The position numbers and the translations under genes were made by a program. A DNA stretch of 51,879 bases, taken from positions 1-51,879 of the forward strand of contig JAENYC010000027.1 in assembly GCA_016841945.1 (NCBI GenBank), written 5' to 3'. Numbering within the stretch: the first letter of the stretch is position 1; every line of letters starts with the position of its first letter. Positions 17,344-26,470 of this stretch are shown piece after piece. This stretch comes from Haloplasma contractile (GTDB lineage Bacteria; Bacillota_I; Bacilli_A; Haloplasmatales; Haloplasmataceae). The notes below the pieces were generated by a model. That model was given only the letters and a program-made list of their open reading frames with translations, was not told the DNA's origin and searched no databases.

Positions 17344-17372
17344 TTGAATTTTTAGATGAATCTAAAATTCAA
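17344..17372 (+). other. Intercistronic hairpin
   Basis: TTGAATTTTTAGAT and ATCTAAAATTCAA form a long A/T stem with a two-base loop and one bulge. There is no T-run. It may protect the upstream message or reduce read-through. Confidence 0.45.
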
Positions 17373-17399
17373 ATAAATAAATAAATTTTAGGAGGAAGT

Positions 17400-19403
17400 A
17401 TGAGTATGAAAAAATGTTTTTTATCTCTAATTATGATACTGGTATTAAGTTTAACCTTGTTTGCCTGTAAAGAGGATACAGATGAAACATCAACTACACA
17501 ACAAACAACTGAGCAAACAACGACGGAAGAGCCAGTAGTTGATTACGGTGAACTCATAATCAATGATATTTCAGTTGAACTAGATAGGACAATTGAAATT
17601 AGCCCAACATTTACCAAAACTGCAGGTGAAGGAACAATTACCTATACATTCGAGGGAGACGACATAGAAATTACTGAAGGTGTTGTCAAAGGATTAACGG
17701 GTGGAACAAAAACAATAGTCACAGCAACAACAGAGCATCATGAAATTACATTTGAAATTAGTGTGACATTTCCATTTAATTTAGGTGATAATACTTATAC
17801 AGAAACTTCTCAATCAAATGCATTTAGAGCTACAGCATCTGGTGTATATACGAAGATTTCTGACCCTTATGCAGAAACATTCTATTATGAAAATAATGAA
17901 GCATTAGCAGGCGAAAAATATATGTTGTCAGGATCAATTGCTTTAACCGAAGCTTTAGACAATGGTCAAAGTATGGTTATAGTGAAAGGTGCGGAAGACA
18001 AAGTCATCCGTTTTGTTCTAGAATACTTGCCTGGTGGTACTTTCAGTATCTTTACAGATTTTAGAAATGAGTCTGAGTTCCAAGGATATCGTATTATTCA
18101 TTCAAATGCATCATCAGAATTGAATTTTACCCTGATTGTTAGTGATGGTGTGACCTACTTCTTTGTTGATGATGTATTGTATGGAAAAGTACAAGAAGAT
18201 ATTGGTGCATCACATGCTGGGTTTGCAGGTGAAAAAGGTATTACAACTATTTCTAACTTATCTAGTACATCTAACGAGGAAGCAATAGATGACTACCTAG
18301 CACCGATCTTTGTTAACTTCGGTGAACATGCAAGTGGTACAACTGGTGCTGATGAAGATGTCTTTGTTAAACAAGAGGATGGTTCTTTTTTCAAAGAATC
18401 AACAACCTATCAACAATCTTTCTATTATGAAGATGGACGTGCAATCGCAGGGGAAGCATTTACTATTTCAGGAACACTCCAATTAAATGGAACTGCAGCT
18501 TGGTCTCAAGCAATCATTGTACTTGCTAAAGATGATGATAATATGATTCGTTTTGTATTGGAGCGAACAGATGACGGAAAATACCAATTGTTTAGAGATC
18601 AAAAGGTAGATGGTAGTTTTGGTAATTGGGGATTAATTTTATCACCAGAAAATCGTGATAACTTTGTTAACTTCTCTGTTGCTTATAAAGAAGAAGTTAC
18701 TTATTTATTCTTAGATGATGAATTAGTAGCGACGTTAAATGTAGACTTAGGTGAACCGCATATTGGATTTGCAAGTGACAAAGCAACGATTAGTTTATCA
18801 AATTTACAAGGTAGTTTAGACGCAAGTCGAGTCGAGAAAGTTATTAATAATACACCTTTCGATGCGAATATTTATACAGGGCATACGGATGTGAATGTGT
18901 TTGAACGAGATGAAGATGGCTCATTTATTAAGAAAAATAAAAATTACCAACAAACTTTCTATTATTTAGATGATCAAGCTTTAGCCGGTGAGAAATATAT
19001 GATTTCAGGAAAAATGGAATTACTTAATCCCGTCCATACTGGTCAAGGGATTATCACGATTATGAATAATGAAGCACATTTAATGCGATTTGTACTAGAG
19101 CGCTATGAGTCATTTATGCAGGTGTTTACAGATCATAAAAATGATTCAGAGTTTACAGGATGGAAATTATTAACTTCAAACAGTTCAGGAGATTACAATA
19201 TGGAATTTACGGTAATTGTTGATAATGATACTTATTATTTCCTAATTGATGACGTTTTACTTCATCAACAAACTCTTGAAATCGGTGAAACGCATCTAGG
19301 GTTTGCAGGAGAAAAGACTGAAATGAAAATTTCCAATTTACAAGCATCATTAGATGCGGCAGCGATTGATGACAAGATAGCTGCTATTACCCAAAGCAAC
19401 TAA
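17400..19403 (+). CDS. Lipoprotein with three tandem beta-sandwich modules
   Basis: 667 aa. The start may be ATG 17400, or ATG 17406, which has better spacing from GGAGG at 17391. The lipobox LFAC is followed by a Thr/Gln/Glu-rich linker and a short Ig-like domain (about residues 48-125). Three repeats of about 165 residues follow (about 128-291, 305-470, 488-650). Each opens with a TFYYxxxxAxAGExY-type stretch, contains IRFVLE and FTDxxxxSEFxGW-type blocks, and ends with IGExHxGFAxEKxxxxISNL. The same module forms the C-terminus of the DUF4886 lipoprotein. No catalytic motif is visible, so I infer a glycan-binding protein on the cell surface. I do not know a family name for the module. Confidence 0.75.
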   Translation: MSMKKCFLSLIMILVLSLTLFACKEDTDETSTTQQTTEQTTTEEPVVDYGELIINDISVELDRTIEISPTFTKTAGEGTITYTFEGDDIEITEGVVKGLTGGTKTIVTATTEHHEITFEISVTFPFNLGDNTYTETSQSNAFRATASGVYTKISDPYAETFYYENNEALAGEKYMLSGSIALTEALDNGQSMVIVKGAEDKVIRFVLEYLPGGTFSIFTDFRNESEFQGYRIIHSNASSELNFTLIVSDGVTYFFVDDVLYGKVQEDIGASHAGFAGEKGITTISNLSSTSNEEAIDDYLAPIFVNFGEHASGTTGADEDVFVKQEDGSFFKESTTYQQSFYYEDGRAIAGEAFTISGTLQLNGTAAWSQAIIVLAKDDDNMIRFVLERTDDGKYQLFRDQKVDGSFGNWGLILSPENRDNFVNFSVAYKEEVTYLFLDDELVATLNVDLGEPHIGFASDKATISLSNLQGSLDASRVEKVINNTPFDANIYTGHTDVNVFERDEDGSFIKKNKNYQQTFYYLDDQALAGEKYMISGKMELLNPVHTGQGIITIMNNEAHLMRFVLERYESFMQVFTDHKNDSEFTGWKLLTSNSSGDYNMEFTVIVDNDTYYFLIDDVLLHQQTLEIGETHLGFAGEKTEMKISNLQASLDAAAIDDKIAAITQSN

Positions 19404-19482
19404 ACAACTAAATAGAACATCCATATTAGTGAAATCATTACATGTGGATTTTCTAATAAAAATTAAGAAGGGAGTGTGTTAA

Positions 19483-21030
19483 GTGAGAAAATATCTATTA
19501 ATCACTTTATTAAGTATTGGTATGATTTTAGTTGGATGTTCAAATACAAAGGATCAAAATTCAACTGCTACAGGAGGGAATCCAATAGATACAAGTGAAT
19601 CTGATATAGGCGAAATTAATTGGGAAGCAGATGAGGAACAACTCGTTGTAAGAGGTGATCAAATCAATTTATTGGATGGGATAAAAGCAATAGATTCGGT
19701 GGATGGTGATATTTCAGATCAAATTGAAATAATCGATGATGATAATTTCGACACTAACTTTGTTGGTGGCTATAATGTAACGTATGAAGTTAAAAATTCA
19801 AGTGGAATTACTTCTACCTTTAGAAAAGATTTTGGGGTAACTGTAGCTCACAATGTCTTTAACGGTGGTTTTGATTTAAATTATGGTTGGACATTTGATA
19901 TTCCGAGTGGTGCTGGTTCAGCTGAAATAGTTGATGGTGAACAAGTCTTTACGATAAATGACCCAGGGAACCAATGGTGGGGTATCCAATTTTACCAATT
20001 AAACACTTATTTTGTTAAAGGTGAAACTTATAAGTTAACTTTTGATGCAAGAAGTCCTGAGGGTCATTCCATCTCTGCTGGTTTTGAAGAGGTAAATAAT
20101 AATAACCGAATGATGCAGTATGGTGTACATGTATTAAAATTAACTGAAGAAATGCAGACCTACGAACTTTACTATACTTCAGATGCGAATGTAAGTAATA
20201 CCAAAACAGTAATTTATTTAGGATGGCAGTTACCAACGGATAATGCGACCCCAGATAATCCACATACTGTAATTATTGATAATGTAAATGTAGAAAAAGT
20301 AGAATTAGATGATGAGTTTGATCAACCTACATTAAGAGGGGTTGGAAGCATAACATTAGCTAGTGGTCAACATGAATTTGATCCATTAGAAGGGGTTACT
20401 GCTTATGATAAAGATAGTGAAGAAATTAACTTTGAAGTAATGGGAGAAATTCCATCGATCGTAAGAGCACCATCCAATTATGTTCTAACCTATAAAGCAA
20501 CAGACAGTGAAGGAAATTTTAGATTCATCAATCGGTTAGTTATGTTTACTTTACCAAAAGGTAATCCATATGAAGTCATTAATGGAAATTTTGATGATGG
20601 ATATACAGGATGGACAAGGGAAATAAATCAAGTTTCTGGTAGTGGAAAAGCCACTTATTCAGAAGACTTAGAAAATGGGACTGTTACAATTAACATAACT
20701 GATCCTAGTAATGCTGACCACCATATCCAACTTTTCCAAAGCACATCTAAATTTACAGAAGGTGAAACGTATACGATAACGTTTATTGCCAAATCAAATA
20801 TTGCTCGAAAAGTAAGATTAGAAATAACAGACCCAAATAATGATTATGAAAATATTGCTTCACCATTAACTTGTGATTTAACAACGGAATACCAAGAATT
20901 CACTATTTCAGTAACTGCAGAAAAAGATTTTGAAGAAGTTAAATTAGGTGTTCTCTTAGGGAATGTTGGGGGCAATCAACCACAAACTAGTTCAATCACT
21001 ATCGACGAATTAAGTGTAACGAAAAATTAA
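19483..21030 (+). CDS. Carbohydrate-binding lipoprotein with paired Ig-like and CBM4/9-like domains
   Basis: 515 aa from a GTG at 19483 behind AAGAAGGGAG; lipobox LVGC. It has two copies of a two-domain unit. The first is an Ig-like domain of the DUF5011/HYR kind (about residues 45-125, with VDGDISDQI and GGYNVTYEV) followed by a CBM4/9-like jelly roll (about 128-275, beginning NGGFDLNYGW). The second is an Ig-like domain (about 285-362) and a jelly roll (about 365-514, beginning NGNFDDGYTGW). No enzyme domain is present. It sits directly before the solute-binding protein gene and probably captures polysaccharide near the transporter. Confidence 0.78.
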   Translation: MRKYLLITLLSIGMILVGCSNTKDQNSTATGGNPIDTSESDIGEINWEADEEQLVVRGDQINLLDGIKAIDSVDGDISDQIEIIDDDNFDTNFVGGYNVTYEVKNSSGITSTFRKDFGVTVAHNVFNGGFDLNYGWTFDIPSGAGSAEIVDGEQVFTINDPGNQWWGIQFYQLNTYFVKGETYKLTFDARSPEGHSISAGFEEVNNNNRMMQYGVHVLKLTEEMQTYELYYTSDANVSNTKTVIYLGWQLPTDNATPDNPHTVIIDNVNVEKVELDDEFDQPTLRGVGSITLASGQHEFDPLEGVTAYDKDSEEINFEVMGEIPSIVRAPSNYVLTYKATDSEGNFRFINRLVMFTLPKGNPYEVINGNFDDGYTGWTREINQVSGSGKATYSEDLENGTVTINITDPSNADHHIQLFQSTSKFTEGETYTITFIAKSNIARKVRLEITDPNNDYENIASPLTCDLTTEYQEFTISVTAEKDFEEVKLGVLLGNVGGNQPQTSSITIDELSVTKN

Positions 21031-21044
21031 AAAGGGTGATAAGA

Positions 21045-22367
21045 ATGACGATTCGTAAGTATTTATTAATTTTAGTAACCCTCATTCTTTCCTTAACTTT
21101 ATTTGGTTGTGGTGGAAGGTTTGGTGGGCAAACTGATGATGATGGCGATACAACTATGCCAGATAACTCAAATGGCGATGGACCAAGAGAGAAAGTAACC
21201 ATATCTTATTGGAATCTACTAACGGGAGCAGATGGCGCCACGATGCGTGAGATGGTTAAAAGCTTTAATGAAGAATATAATGGTGTTATTGAAGTTGTTG
21301 AGCAATCAACAAATGAAGTTGATTATTATGAAATATTAAATCTTAATATACCAATCGGTCGAGGGCCCGATGTTGCTATTATGCATTCCTACTATGTTCA
21401 GAGTTATGCCAACCGTGAATTGATTGTTTCAATTGATAATTTAGTTAATAATTCTGAGATTAACTTAGCAGATTATCCTGAAGATATTTTGCAATCATTA
21501 AATTTTGATGATAAACTTTATGGTATTCCTTTAGATATGCATCCGATTGGAATCTATTACAATAAAGATTTATTAGACCAATATGGGTGTGATGTACCTA
21601 CAAACCGTTCAGAATTGATTGAATGTGCCAAGAAAGCACCAAACAATGAGGGTGATGTATGGGGGTTACCAATTTCAGCGGAATGGCCAAGTGATTATAC
21701 CTTTACGAGTGCACTCTATCAAAACAATGGGTTAGAAATTGATGAAAATGGAAACCCAGGGTATGACACTCAAGAAGGGGTAAACGCAATTACTTCGTTC
21801 GCTGATTTAATTCATAAACACAAATTATCACCAACGCATTTAGGAAATGATCAAGATTTATTCTATTTCCAAAATGGGAACGCAATGTTTCATTTCCAAG
21901 GGTCATGGATGCTAAATTCCATGATTGAATCTGATGTTAATTTTGGTGTAATCCCATTATCTAAGATGTTTAATGAAAATTCGGACACTATTGCGATTCG
22001 ATCACATACGTTTGTATTTCCTTATCAATCAAGTGTAAATCATGACAAACGACAAGCATCGATGACTTTTGTAAAGTATTTATCTGATCAAGGTGCGAAA
22101 TGGGCGAATGCTGGGCAAATTCCAGCAAGTCAAGTGGCGAGAGAAACTGATGAATATAAAAATTTAGACTATCTAGAAGGGTTTGGAGAGATTGAAAACT
22201 TTAGAATTGCAGCCCCATCTCCGTTCTACCATGAGGCCTTCACGCCAATTTACTCTAGAGTAACTTATGCATTACAAAATCCAAATTATGATGCTCAAGA
22301 TTTAATTAAAATGGCTGTAGAAGAAGCATTATTATTGATTAAAGAATCTAAAGAATTTTTGGAATAG
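21045..22367 (+). CDS. Sugar ABC transporter solute-binding lipoprotein
   Basis: From ATG 21045 (AAGGG seven bases upstream; an in-frame GTG at 21036 lies inside that site) it is 440 aa. The signal peptide ends in LFGC, tethering it to the outer membrane face. The mature part is a family-1 extracellular solute-binding protein: VTISYWNLLTGADG at the N-terminus, then GRGPDVAIMH, YGIPLDMHP and FHFQGSWML. These proteins bind oligosaccharides and hand them to MalF/MalG-type permeases, which follow. A strong hairpin just downstream fits the common pattern of higher expression for the binding protein. Confidence 0.9.
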   Translation: MTIRKYLLILVTLILSLTLFGCGGRFGGQTDDDGDTTMPDNSNGDGPREKVTISYWNLLTGADGATMREMVKSFNEEYNGVIEVVEQSTNEVDYYEILNLNIPIGRGPDVAIMHSYYVQSYANRELIVSIDNLVNNSEINLADYPEDILQSLNFDDKLYGIPLDMHPIGIYYNKDLLDQYGCDVPTNRSELIECAKKAPNNEGDVWGLPISAEWPSDYTFTSALYQNNGLEIDENGNPGYDTQEGVNAITSFADLIHKHKLSPTHLGNDQDLFYFQNGNAMFHFQGSWMLNSMIESDVNFGVIPLSKMFNENSDTIAIRSHTFVFPYQSSVNHDKRQASMTFVKYLSDQGAKWANAGQIPASQVARETDEYKNLDYLEGFGEIENFRIAAPSPFYHEAFTPIYSRVTYALQNPNYDAQDLIKMAVEEALLLIKESKEFLE

Positions 22368-22369
22368 GC

Positions 22370-22414
22370 TTTTGAAGGACTATATACGCTTGACGCGGAT
22401 ATCGTCCTTCAAAA
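22370..22414 (+). other. Hairpin between binding-protein and permease genes
   Basis: TTTTGAAGGAC (22370-22380) pairs with GTCCTTCAAAA (22404-22414). There is no T-run. Its position after the solute-binding protein gene is classic for a processing or stabilising structure that sets the binding-protein to permease ratio. Confidence 0.6.
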
Positions 22415-22454
22415 TTAATTACATCCAATTAAGATAGAAAGAAGGGATTTATTT

Positions 22455-23378
22455 ATGAAATTAAAACATATTAGTTTATACAGACTTAAAAAAAAAATAA
22501 GTCCAATACCCTTTTTAATCTTATTCCTTACCTTATTCTGTGTTTTCTTTGTTTTTCCATTTATTTATGGCTTGTTTATCAGCTTTTTTAAATGGAATAT
22601 CTTTCAACCTGAAAAAACTGAATTTGTAGGATTAAGAAATTATATTAACATACTCTTTAATAAAGAGTCGATATTTCATCATTATTTTTGGTCAAGTTTA
22701 AAAAACACCTTATTATTTGTGGCGATATCAGTCCCCAGCCTAATTATCATCCCATTATTTCTTGCCTTACTTTTGGACCTTAAACCATGGGGATATCGTA
22801 TCTTACGTGTTATATTTTTTATGCCTTCCATTTTATCCATTTCAGCAGTCGTTTTAATTTGGTCATGGCAATTTAATACACATGGTGGATTTATTAATGA
22901 GTTGTTAAAGGTTTTTCAAATACCAAGAGTCAATTGGTTGATGGCTCAACCTTGGGCATGGATTGCTATTTTACTTGTTACGATTTGGTGGACTAGTGGA
23001 ACAAATATGGTAATCTTAGGAGCAGGTTTAAAGGATATTGATCGAAGTTTATACGAAGCAGCAGAGATAGATGGCGCAAATTATTTTAAAATGGTTCTCC
23101 ACGTTACAATACCAAGTATAGTTAATCAGTTGTTTATTGTTACAATTATGACGACAATCGCATCATTTAATATTTATGGACAGCCTGATTTATTAACTAA
23201 AGGTGGTCCAGTCATTAATGGTGAATTTACAACTACAGTACTTATGATGCGTATTCGTGCGATTGCTTTTGGACCAAATGGACAACCAGGAGTTGCTTCA
23301 GCAATGGCTGTTTGTCTTGGGTTAATCATGATTACAATTAGTATCCAGCAAGCAAAAGTACTAAAAAGAATGAGGTGA
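22455..23378 (+). CDS. Sugar ABC transporter permease, MalF/UgpA type
   Basis: 307 aa with about six membrane segments (first at about 17-42). The cytoplasmic EAA loop reads YEAAEIDGANYFKMVLHVTI, which docks onto the ATPase. It partners with the permease encoded four bases downstream. The ATG at 22455 follows AAGAAGGG. No nucleotide-binding subunit is encoded nearby, so a shared MsmX/UgpC-like ATPase elsewhere is inferred. Confidence 0.92.
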   Translation: MKLKHISLYRLKKKISPIPFLILFLTLFCVFFVFPFIYGLFISFFKWNIFQPEKTEFVGLRNYINILFNKESIFHHYFWSSLKNTLLFVAISVPSLIIIPLFLALLLDLKPWGYRILRVIFFMPSILSISAVVLIWSWQFNTHGGFINELLKVFQIPRVNWLMAQPWAWIAILLVTIWWTSGTNMVILGAGLKDIDRSLYEAAEIDGANYFKMVLHVTIPSIVNQLFIVTIMTTIASFNIYGQPDLLTKGGPVINGEFTTTVLMMRIRAIAFGPNGQPGVASAMAVCLGLIMITISIQQAKVLKRMR

Positions 23379-23382
23379 GGTA

Positions 23383-24231
23383 ATGTCATTACGTTCAGTA
23401 AATATAAGAAGAAAAGCAACGAGTTCTGTAATTCTCTATATTCTCGCTTTTATTTGGATAATTCCATTATTATGGGCAGTGTCTACTTCGCTTAAAAGTA
23501 ATATCGAGATTAGTCAAAATCCTTTAGGATTGATTCCAAAGTCATTTGATTTTTCACGTTACAAAAGACTTTTATTTGAGAACCCCGATCAATACCCAGT
23601 TTTTTCATGGTTAAAAAATAGTTTATTTGTTGCATTTACACATACGATATTGTATCTCATTATTGCTAGTTTAGCTGCTTATGCGTTTAGTATTATTGAA
23701 TTTAAGCTAAGAGACAAGTTATTTTGGTTAATCTTATCTACATCAATGATACCTGGTGTAATTAACCTAGTTCCCATGTTTACAATGATTGTTGATTTTA
23801 ATTGGATGGGTGATTTTAAATCGTTGATCATTCCTGGTTTAGGGGGCGTTTTTGGTTTATTAATTATTCGCCAGTTTTTCTTAGGAATACCTAAGGAACT
23901 CATTGAAAGTGCTAAGGTTGATGGTTTGGGTCATTTCCAAATATTTTTAAGAATTGTGGTACCTTTATCAAGGTCAGCCTTTCTGGTTGCTGGGTTATTT
24001 GTTTTTTTAGGTAATTGGAATGATTATTTATGGCCTTTAATTACGATGAGTGGTTCAGGTATTGATAAATATACATTACCTGCTGGTCTCAGTATTATGC
24101 AAGGCTCTTATGGTTATGATTATGGGTTAACGATGACCGCAGCCATCATATCTGCAATCCCTGTTTTAATCATCTTTATGTTTACACAAGAAAAAATCAT
24201 TCAAGGTATTTCAAGAACAGGTATTAAATAG
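23383..24231 (+). CDS. Sugar ABC transporter permease, MalG/UgpE type
   Basis: 282 aa with six predicted membrane segments and the EAA-loop variant ESAKVDGLGHFQIFLRIVVP. The C-terminus (IQGISRTGIK) is the usual end of this family (typically QGLTAGAVKG-like). The start lies four bases after the preceding permease stop, with GAGGTG overlapping that stop, so the two are translationally coupled. It forms the heterodimeric channel with the preceding gene product. Confidence 0.92.
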   Translation: MSLRSVNIRRKATSSVILYILAFIWIIPLLWAVSTSLKSNIEISQNPLGLIPKSFDFSRYKRLLFENPDQYPVFSWLKNSLFVAFTHTILYLIIASLAAYAFSIIEFKLRDKLFWLILSTSMIPGVINLVPMFTMIVDFNWMGDFKSLIIPGLGGVFGLLIIRQFFLGIPKELIESAKVDGLGHFQIFLRIVVPLSRSAFLVAGLFVFLGNWNDYLWPLITMSGSGIDKYTLPAGLSIMQGSYGYDYGLTMTAAIISAIPVLIIFMFTQEKIIQGISRTGIK

Positions 24232-24236
24232 TGTAT

Positions 24237-24260
24237 TTATAACAGAGGATATGTTATAAT
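24237..24260 (+). promoter_or_regulatory. Inverted repeat overlapping a -10 element before the LacI-type gene
   Basis: TTATAAC and GTTATAA with a 9-base loop overlap TATAAT (24255-24260). The -35 region is poor. This differs from the GGTTAACG palindrome, so the regulator gene may be controlled separately or read through from the operon. Confidence 0.35.
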
Positions 24261-24315
24261 AAGTATATCTGACAATCATTGTACATTATAAATAATTTTT
24301 AGATTAGGTGATATT

Positions 24316-25323
24316 ATGGTTAATAAAGGAAATATACGATTAATTGACATTGCAGGTAAATTAAATATTACAGTTAATACAGCATCAAAAGCATTAAGAG
24401 GAAAACCCGGAGTGAGTGATGAAACTAGAAAAGCAGTAAAAAAATTAGCAGAAGAGTTAGGTTATGTCCCAAATTCCCTTGCAAAAGGATTACAATCTGG
24501 GCAGACTTTTACCGTGGCTATTATTTTCGATGTACTTATTAATCCATATTTCATGATTATGGCTGATAAAATTCATCAAAAACTTAAAACTTTAGGTTAT
24601 GACACGATGATCTTTGCAGGTGAAGATGGTAAGTTAGAAATAAATACGCTAAAAACCTTATTATCAAGGCGAGTAGATGGGATTATCACATTTCTCGAAC
24701 CTTCAGATGATGTAAATTCTATATTATATAATACCCGGATTCCAACAGTGCTCATCGGTAGAAAAAATATTAATTTAAATATTAGTACCATTTCTACTGA
24801 TGATTACAAAGGAAGTTATGAAGTAGGTAAATTGTTTATAACTAATGGCGCTAAAAACATAGGCTATATTGGAATTCCAGAGGATATTGAATGTTCTAAA
24901 CGTCGGTTAAGTGGGTTAATGCAATCCATGATTGATCATGGAGTTGCTTATAATGATGCTAATTTTAGATTTATGAAAACACCACAAATTGCAGATGAAT
25001 TGAATGAGTTAATTAAAAACAAAGTCGATGCTATTTTCATTTTTAATGATATGTTGCTTTTAGAAGCATATATTATTTTAAAAGATCAAGGAATTAAAGT
25101 CCCAGATGATATTATGTTAGCAGGATTTGACAATATACAAGAGGAATTGCCGAATCCACTAAAAATAACAACCGTAGCTTCAGATAAAACTAAAATTATT
25201 GAAACGGCTGTTAATCTTTTATTTAATCATATTAATAACAAAGAAGTATATGAGTACCAACATGTCGAATTTGATGTGGAGTTGATTGTTGGAGAAACAA
25301 CAAAATCATTAATATCAAGTTAA
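24316..25323 (+). CDS. LacI/GalR-family transcriptional regulator
   Basis: 335 aa. The N-terminal helix-turn-helix (about residues 8-30, LIDIAGKLNITVNTASKAL) and hinge helix (LGYVPNSLAKGLQSG) are typical. The rest is a periplasmic-binding-protein-like sensor domain with FVxNDMLL- and DDIMLAGFDN-type blocks. LacI-family dimers bind palindromes with a central CG, and GGTTAACGTTAACC, repeated six times upstream of the hydrolase genes, fits exactly. I infer it represses the locus until an oligosaccharide from the substrate is bound. It is transcribed in the same direction, 84 bases after the permease, and ends at a strong terminator. Confidence 0.9.
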   Translation: MVNKGNIRLIDIAGKLNITVNTASKALRGKPGVSDETRKAVKKLAEELGYVPNSLAKGLQSGQTFTVAIIFDVLINPYFMIMADKIHQKLKTLGYDTMIFAGEDGKLEINTLKTLLSRRVDGIITFLEPSDDVNSILYNTRIPTVLIGRKNINLNISTISTDDYKGSYEVGKLFITNGAKNIGYIGIPEDIECSKRRLSGLMQSMIDHGVAYNDANFRFMKTPQIADELNELIKNKVDAIFIFNDMLLLEAYIILKDQGIKVPDDIMLAGFDNIQEELPNPLKITTVASDKTKIIETAVNLLFNHINNKEVYEYQHVEFDVELIVGETTKSLISS

Positions 25324-25363
25324 GGAAATAAAAATGATATAAAGCTATATTATTCATAAAGTT

Positions 25364-25404
25364 AAAACCGAAGCTAAATTTTGAAGATTTAGCTTCGGTT
25401 TTTA
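25364..25404 (+). terminator. Rho-independent terminator
   Basis: A 16-bp stem (25364-25379 with 25387-25402; AAAACCGAAGCTAAAT and its complement) with a 7-base loop, ending in a T-run. It closes the sugar locus. Confidence 0.9.
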
Positions 25405-25454
25405 TTATTATAGGCTTTAGCCTGTTGAGCTCGCAAAGCGTGCGAAACAATAAA

Positions 25455-25473
25455 CCACCTGCTATGCGGGTGG
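25455..25473 (+). repeat. Left-end hairpin of the IS200-type element
   Basis: CCACCTGC and GCGGGTGG pair (one T-G) around a three-base loop. This is the structure recognised by the transposase in this group. Confidence 0.7.
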
Positions 25474-25553
25474 GAAATAAAAGTTATACAAAAAATCACC
25501 AATCCGATATAATAGAGTTGTCAAGCTACTATTTAGAAAGGACAGGTGATTTG

Positions 25554-26009
25554 ATGGCTAATAAAGCCAATAGTCTAGCTCATACGAAATGGATGTGTAA
25601 ATACCATATCGTATTCACTCCTAAGTATAGACGAAAAATAATATTTAATCAATACAAAGAGAGCATAAGAGATATAATAAAACAATTGTGCAGATACAAG
25701 CAAGTAGAAATAATCGAAGGACACATAATGTCAGATCATATACACATACTTGTAAGTATCCCGCCAAAGATCAGTGTATCAAGTTTTATGGGGTACCTGA
25801 AGGGTAAGAGCGTACTGATGATGTTCGACAAACATGCAAACTTAAAATACAAATTTGGGAATAGACATTTTTGGGCAGAAGGATATTATGTTAGTACGGT
25901 CGGTTTAAACGAGGCAACAATAAGGAAATACATAAAAGAACAAGAAAAACATGATATCATGAAAGATAAATTAAGTGTAAAAGAATATGAAGACCCCTTC
26001 AAGGGGTAG
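25554..26009 (+). CDS. tnpA: IS200-type transposase TnpA
   Basis: 151 aa from ATG 25554, preceded by AGGACAGGTG. A longer in-frame reading from 25425 lies in the IS end and is not coding. It is a Y1 HUH single-strand transposase: the metal-binding HUH motif is His62-Ile-His64 (SDHIHIL) and the catalytic tyrosine is Tyr126 (ATIRKYIKEQE). Length and the opening KYHIVFTPKYRR are standard. The enzyme excises and inserts one DNA strand by recognising the end hairpins. The gene looks intact and may be active. Confidence 0.93.
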   Translation: MANKANSLAHTKWMCKYHIVFTPKYRRKIIFNQYKESIRDIIKQLCRYKQVEIIEGHIMSDHIHILVSIPPKISVSSFMGYLKGKSVLMMFDKHANLKYKFGNRHFWAEGYYVSTVGLNEATIRKYIKEQEKHDIMKDKLSVKEYEDPFKG

Positions 26010-26131
26010 CCAGTAATACAAATGTCCCTTCAGAGGCGGCAAAAGAGGCAAAGGCAATAGTAGCTTGAACAAAGTGAAAGCCAGCGTCTTGAGGCGCTGG
26101 CCGGTAACAGAGGCTTATAGCCTCAGGGCAA

Positions 26132-26152
26132 ACCACCCGTTTTACGGGTGGT
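26132..26152 (+). repeat. Right-end hairpin of the IS200-type element
   Basis: ACCACCCGT and ACGGGTGGT form a perfect 9-bp stem with loop TTT. The stem resembles the left-end hairpin. Confidence 0.75.
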
Positions 26153-26402
26153 CATGATTTTTGTTTGGTCAATTTTTGCTTAGTATCATAAAATTATTAA
26201 TGAAACTATTCATCTACAATAGAAACGGTATTATTAATTATAATGATATCAGCAACTGTAAAGTATTTATAATATTTAAAAACCCCCTATGACATTCTAA
26301 GATTTGTCAAGGAAAATTAAATAAAAATTTTTAATAAATTTAATGCACACTAAAAACACCATTTTAATTATTATTTTTTAAAATGACAAAATTCACTTGT
26401 TT

Positions 26403-26430
26403 TTGACATTACTTTATCATAAACTAATAA
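26403..26430 (+). promoter_or_regulatory. Possible promoter upstream of the RHS remnant
   Basis: TTGACA (26403-26408), a 16-base spacer and TAATAA (26425-26430). The remainder of 26161-26470 is very AT-rich and shows no gene. Confidence 0.4.
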
Positions 26431-26470
26431 CTGTAGATTGTATTATTAATGCAAAGTGCATAAATAACCC

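Larger units (their letters stand above)
25411..26160 (+). mobile_element. IS200/IS605-group insertion sequence (tnpA only)
   Basis: A single HUH transposase gene is flanked by subterminal hairpins (25455-25473 and 26132-26152) rather than by terminal inverted repeats, as in IS200. Near-palindromes AGGCTTTAGCCT (25412-25423) and AGGCTTATAGCCT (26111-26123) are found at both ends. A third hairpin (CCAGCG/CGCTGG) lies near 26081-26102. Exact cleavage points cannot be set from this sequence alone. It landed just after the terminator of the sugar locus. Confidence 0.8.

Noticed and set aside
25425-25553. N-terminal extension of the IS200 transposase
   Set aside because: The region contains the left-end hairpin of the element. 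The family start MxxKANSLAHTKW-like lies at 25554 with its own ribosome binding site.
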